Shown here piece by piece: positions 60,720-64,000 of a stretch of 64,000 bases of DNA. This DNA is from Siphonodentalium dalli (Eukaryota > Mollusca > Scaphopoda > Gadilida > Siphonodentaliidae), in contig CP136068.1 of assembly GCA_032622095.1 (NCBI GenBank), positions 154,777,151-154,841,150 of the forward strand, written 5' to 3'. The notes below the pieces were generated by a model, which ran no database searches, was not told the origin of the DNA, and worked only from the letters and a program-made list of their open reading frames with translations. Position numbers and translations under genes: made by a program. Position 1 is the stretch's first letter, and each line of letters starts with the position of its first letter.

Positions 60720-60969
60720 TGCCCACCTAAAGGTTCAAACTCGGAAGTGTAATCCTAATCGTATCACTGCTGAGAAAGATACATGGTGAATAGTCTTGTC
60801 GGCGTTTAACCATTGGTGTGTTTTGTTTGTTAAAATCTCGTTCGCTGGTTGCAAATTTCGAGGTGCGCATTTGAAATTTTCGGCGTGCGTATTTAATAAC
60901 TTGCTGGTTTTTAGATCTGCGCGCCTTGGCAAGCGCAATTGCGCGCCTCAAAATGGAAGGACTGACTTC

Positions 60970-61147
60970 TGTCTGTGTGTGGGTCTTATAGAATCAAAAA
61001 CTGCTCAACTATCTATCCCACTAAAATTTAGTATGTGCATGTATTATATGTCTACTTTGATCCCAGAAATGAGCGGGTCCAATTTCATGAGTGACCATGT
61101 CCTTGATCATGACCTCGCTCATATACATGTACATGTACCGGTAGGTA
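60970..61147. repeat. dispersed repeat, copy 1 of a local pair
   Basis: 'GTGTGTG...TATAGA.TC.AAAACTGC.CAACT' leads into 'ACTTTGATCCC(A/G)G(A/G)AA', 'AATTTCATG', 'GACCTCG' and 'TACCGGTAGG', all of which recur at 61985-62170. The MITE at 61148 is inserted at its right end. Confidence 0.75.
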
Positions 61148-61537
61148 CCCTGCTGGACAAAGCAAGTGTCCACTTAACCGCAGTGCGGTCAGCGTTGCCA
61201 CCACAGCTGAAATGCAACTACACCGCGGCTCCACCGGCTAACTACAGTTCGGCCGCGGTGTACGGTACTTGCCGTTCGGCCATGGTGTAGTTGCCACAGT
61301 GTACGTCATTAAACTGAAAAAAGATGATACAAATCAGAAATCTAACCACGGTTTACATGTCATTCAGCCGCTGTGTAGTTGCCTTTCAGTCGCAGTCACG
61401 GCGCAGTGTACTTGATATTCGGCCACGGTGTACTTGTCGTTCAGCCGCGGTGCTCAACTGCAGTTACAAACTCTGACACCGCGGCCGAATGGCAAATACA
61501 CTGCGGTGCCAATGGACACTTGATTTGTCCAGCGGGG
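61148..61537. mobile_element. 390-bp TA-flanked MITE
   Basis: Left end CCCTGCTGGACAAA, then CAAGTGTCCA; the right end is the reverse complement of CCCCGCTGGACAAATCAAGT with GTCCA. TIRs are about 40 bases. TA flanks both sides (61146-61147 and 61538-61539). The interior is GC-rich with many GCCGCGGTGTA-type motifs in both orientations. Confidence 0.88.
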
Positions 61538-61974
61538 TATATGCTCATACCGGTATACTATTGGCATGTGTCTGGACCTCAACCAATTGATTGGTACATT
61601 TATGCAGCCCTTTTAATTCAGATTGTTTGGCTTCGGCAATCCGCTACGGCAACACTATGGTCCAGTTTTCTGCAGCAAATTGCTTCGGCAATGCTGATTG
61701 CCGTACCAGTAGCTAATCATGAAAGCTGTGTATGTAGGCTTCTTTCATCCTGGAAACAATATGGGCAGACCTGTCTAATTTCACATGATGCGACTGTCCT
61801 TGACATTGACCTACGGTACTGGTAGCACACATACGCTCATATGTTTCTGGACCTCGACTGATCGTTTGTCCAGATGCTGTATATTTTGTCCAAACAGAGA
61901 CGATCATAGAGAAATCCCAAAATAGAGCGGAAGAAGTCAGTCACATCACTTGGTCTATTATATTATATTATATT

Positions 61975-62170
61975 TTGGAATTGCTGTCTGTGTGTTATAG
62001 ACTCGAAAACTGCACAACTGATCTGGCTAAAATTTGGTAATGTACCAACGGTCTACTGTACATGTACTTTGATCCCGGGAACTACCGGTATATGGGTAGG
62101 TATAATTTCATGTGCGACTGTGTCCGTGACTGCGACCTCGATATATACTCATACATTGATACCGGTAGGC
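61975..62170. repeat. dispersed repeat, copy 2 of a local pair
   Basis: Counterpart of 60970-61147 in the same orientation, about 1 kb downstream. It starts with 'GTCTGTGTGTTATAGACTCG'. Confidence 0.75.
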
Positions 62171-62328
62171 AACGTTGTTCCCTAAATAGCCTGGATGAAG
62201 CCAGGCACATCAGCTACTGTATATGTACATATATACATGTAATAAATAATAATTTAGAAATAACAGTTACCAAATTATGAAAATTTCCTCAAGAATATAC
62301 TAATAGTGTGAATATTGATCCTATTATG

Positions 62329-63256
62329 CAGAGGCGGACTGGCCGATCAGGAGACCGGGAAATTTCCCGATGGGCCGGAGGCCGGAAAAATTCTGATTCC
62401 ACGTGATTTTCTATCAAGCGAGAATCCGAGGGTTTTTTTTACGGTTTGGGTGGGGGGTATATGTGTTTGGGCCGCCCAACCACAACTTGGGCCGCAAATG
62501 AAACCGACGTGGGCCGCCATATGTGTTGTTTAACCAGCCGTGTATCCAATAAGATGGTACTCTTCTCACATAAATTCATGAGGGCAGAGGCGGACTGCAT
62601 GGCCGATCGGGAGACCGGGAAAATTCCGGACGTGGGCCGCCACATGTGTTGTTTAACCAGCCGAATTGGCTAATCGTAATTTTGATATTAAATGAACTTG
62701 TCGGCATCATATAACACCACATAAAGACCCCATTAATCTCGAGATTTTAACGGTAACTCCCAGCTGTAAATCCCAAAAAAATTCTTACGCACCCCTCCCC
62801 CAATTGAAATTTACAAGAAAATAGGAACGCTTCAGTTGATGCCAGTCTAGTTTATCGGATTCGAGATTTTCTTGTATAGTTTTCAAAATGTTCTCACCCC
62901 GGGCCGAACAACCATGAACAGCCCGGTGTGTCCTGGTCTCTTGTCCGTAGCCGTGTGCATTTGTCTGGAGTTAGACCGCTAGATGTTAGATTTTATGCAA
63001 TTTTTCAGGTAAAAATATCTGAATGGTCTCATACCGGGAATATATAGAACCATGGTTTATGAATATATATGATATTAGACCAGAGGTGCAAATGGAATTA
63101 TGCAAAAATATGTATTTGGTCTGATTCTGATTCAAGGGGGGGGGGGTGGAGTTGGAATTTTCCAAGGTGGACTGTGGACGCCCCCCCCCCCCCCAAACAG
63201 ATGGGCCGGTATTATATTAATTTCTCGGGCCGGTTTCTTGGCCCAGTCCGCCTCTG
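62329..63256. mobile_element. hAT-type non-autonomous element, 928 bp
   Basis: The ends CAGAGGCGGACTGG and CCAGTCCGCCTCTG are perfect 14-bp TIRs. The flanks CTATTATG (62321-62328) and CTATTTATG (63257-63265) fit an 8-bp target duplication with one extra T. A second internal GCAGAGGCGGACTG lies at 62584, and 'GTGGGCCGCCA(T/C)ATGTGTTG' occurs twice (62510, 62632). The interior from 62820 shares a repeat with 10640-11560. G and C runs at 63135-63144 and 63181-63194 are low complexity. No transposase frame. Confidence 0.88.
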
Positions 63257-63429
63257 CTATTTATGAATGCGTTATTTTCCACGGAGCGTTTGTATATATA
63301 CAGCATGTAAATAGTGAGCGATATGCAAATCACTTTCAGACAACGTGGCGATTGATTAGGTCGAGAGTGATTGATGGTAACCCATTCAACACCAAAATAT
63401 GAGATTTAGCTTATTGGCTATACCGGTAA

Positions 63430-63590
63430 TGCAGTATGTTGTAAACAAACAACAAAAGTTCATATACATGTACTGGTACTATAGTACATGTACATGCAGT
63501 GGGGGTCTACTCGGTGTTGAGTGTTTTGCTTATCGCATACTCTTTACATACATGTACATGTACATGTAATGTTTGTTTACGTATGATGAC
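63430..63590. repeat. ACATGTAC-rich stretch
   Basis: The self-complementary motif ACATGTAC recurs around 63463-63495 and 63545-63570, making a simple palindromic repeat. It also occurs scattered at 61120-61135 and 62055-62065. Confidence 0.75.
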
Positions 63591-63727
63591 TTTTGCTTAC
63601 AAACAATGTAACACAAAGTACTAACATAACATTATGATAACAACATGCTGAAATTAATGTGGTACATGTATTTATGATTTGTATAAGAACAAGGTTTGAT
63701 TATTATAATATTAATTCTGTATTAAAT

Positions 63728-63850
63728 ATGGCGGTTTTAATGGATCATGGATGTGACTATTTTAACACAATACCCAGCGCCAACACTTACCCGACCTTTA
63801 GAAAGATCCTCATGGACATATATCATAATTTTCTTCAACGTCTGGTGTGA
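63728..63850 (+). other. short conserved frame, paralogous to 15642
   Basis: ATG opens a 40-codon frame starting MAVLMD and containing YFNTIPSAN, related to 15642-15731 in sequence and in frame. If the earlier copy marks the 5' side of a lectin gene, this one could precede another gene just beyond the window, but that is conjecture. Confidence 0.3.
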
Positions 63851-64000
63851 CAACCCGCTAATACCTGTAGACCGTGTTATCATAACCGAACGGCAGTGAC
63901 CGTTTACATACCACTGTCATCATGTCATTGCCAATTCATTAAATGCGACACATCACATATTCATTATTAGCTCATCTTACTTTGTAAGTTTGAGCTATTG

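Overview
This window looks like ordinary nuclear DNA of an invertebrate animal, most likely a marine one. The evidence is its AT-rich composition, short exons bounded by GT-AG splice signals, long introns packed with repeats, secreted-type C-type lectin exons, and a metazoan mix of transposons (Crypton, Polinton, Ty3/gypsy, non-LTR, piggyBac, hAT). A mollusc or another lophotrochozoan is my best guess, but the phylum cannot be fixed from the sequence alone. There is no bacterial-style operon, rRNA gene or CRISPR array.

Layout. 0-12 kb is almost all repeats: a 130-bp tandem array (2.56-4.2 kb), degenerate arrays of about 190 bp, and a 2.6-kb minisatellite of 36-bp units (7.9-10.5 kb). 13.3-14.4 kb holds a non-LTR retrotransposon relic. 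15.8-19.9 kb contains the last two recognisable exons of C-type lectin gene A. Its first exon ends in a 42-bp block that has been tandemly copied with the 5' splice site inside it. 20-28 kb holds foldback and satellite repeats. 28.1-31.0 kb is a decayed minus-strand Ty3/gypsy pol. 32.7-33.1 kb is a piggyBac-type MITE sharing its palindromic core with another at 18 kb. 34.7-35.9 kb is a second non-LTR 3' end. 35.97-36.14 kb and 42.93-43.12 kb are two exons that together make a second lectin domain (gene B), with a large inverted minisatellite in between. 44.8-45.4 kb is a broken Polinton-type DNA polymerase B fragment. It lies head to head with the best gene of the window, an uninterrupted 535-residue Crypton/KIAA1958-type tyrosine recombinase (45.65-47.26 kb) followed by a large hairpin. 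51-56 kb is a rearranged gypsy element split by a 2-kb hAT-type element that itself holds a MITE. 56-63.3 kb is a series of terminal-inverted-repeat elements.

How things fit together. The only candidate host genes are the two lectin fragments. They share exon phases (1-1), an N-terminal Asp-Cys-Pro start and an ICQI-type C-terminus, so they look like tandem paralogues. The recombinase is either a recently active Crypton or a domesticated copy. Nearly everything else is mobile or satellite DNA. The observations I would follow first are the repeated splice donors, the intact recombinase with an unusual N-terminal module beside the Polinton remnant, and the two piggyBac MITEs with different ends but the same core.
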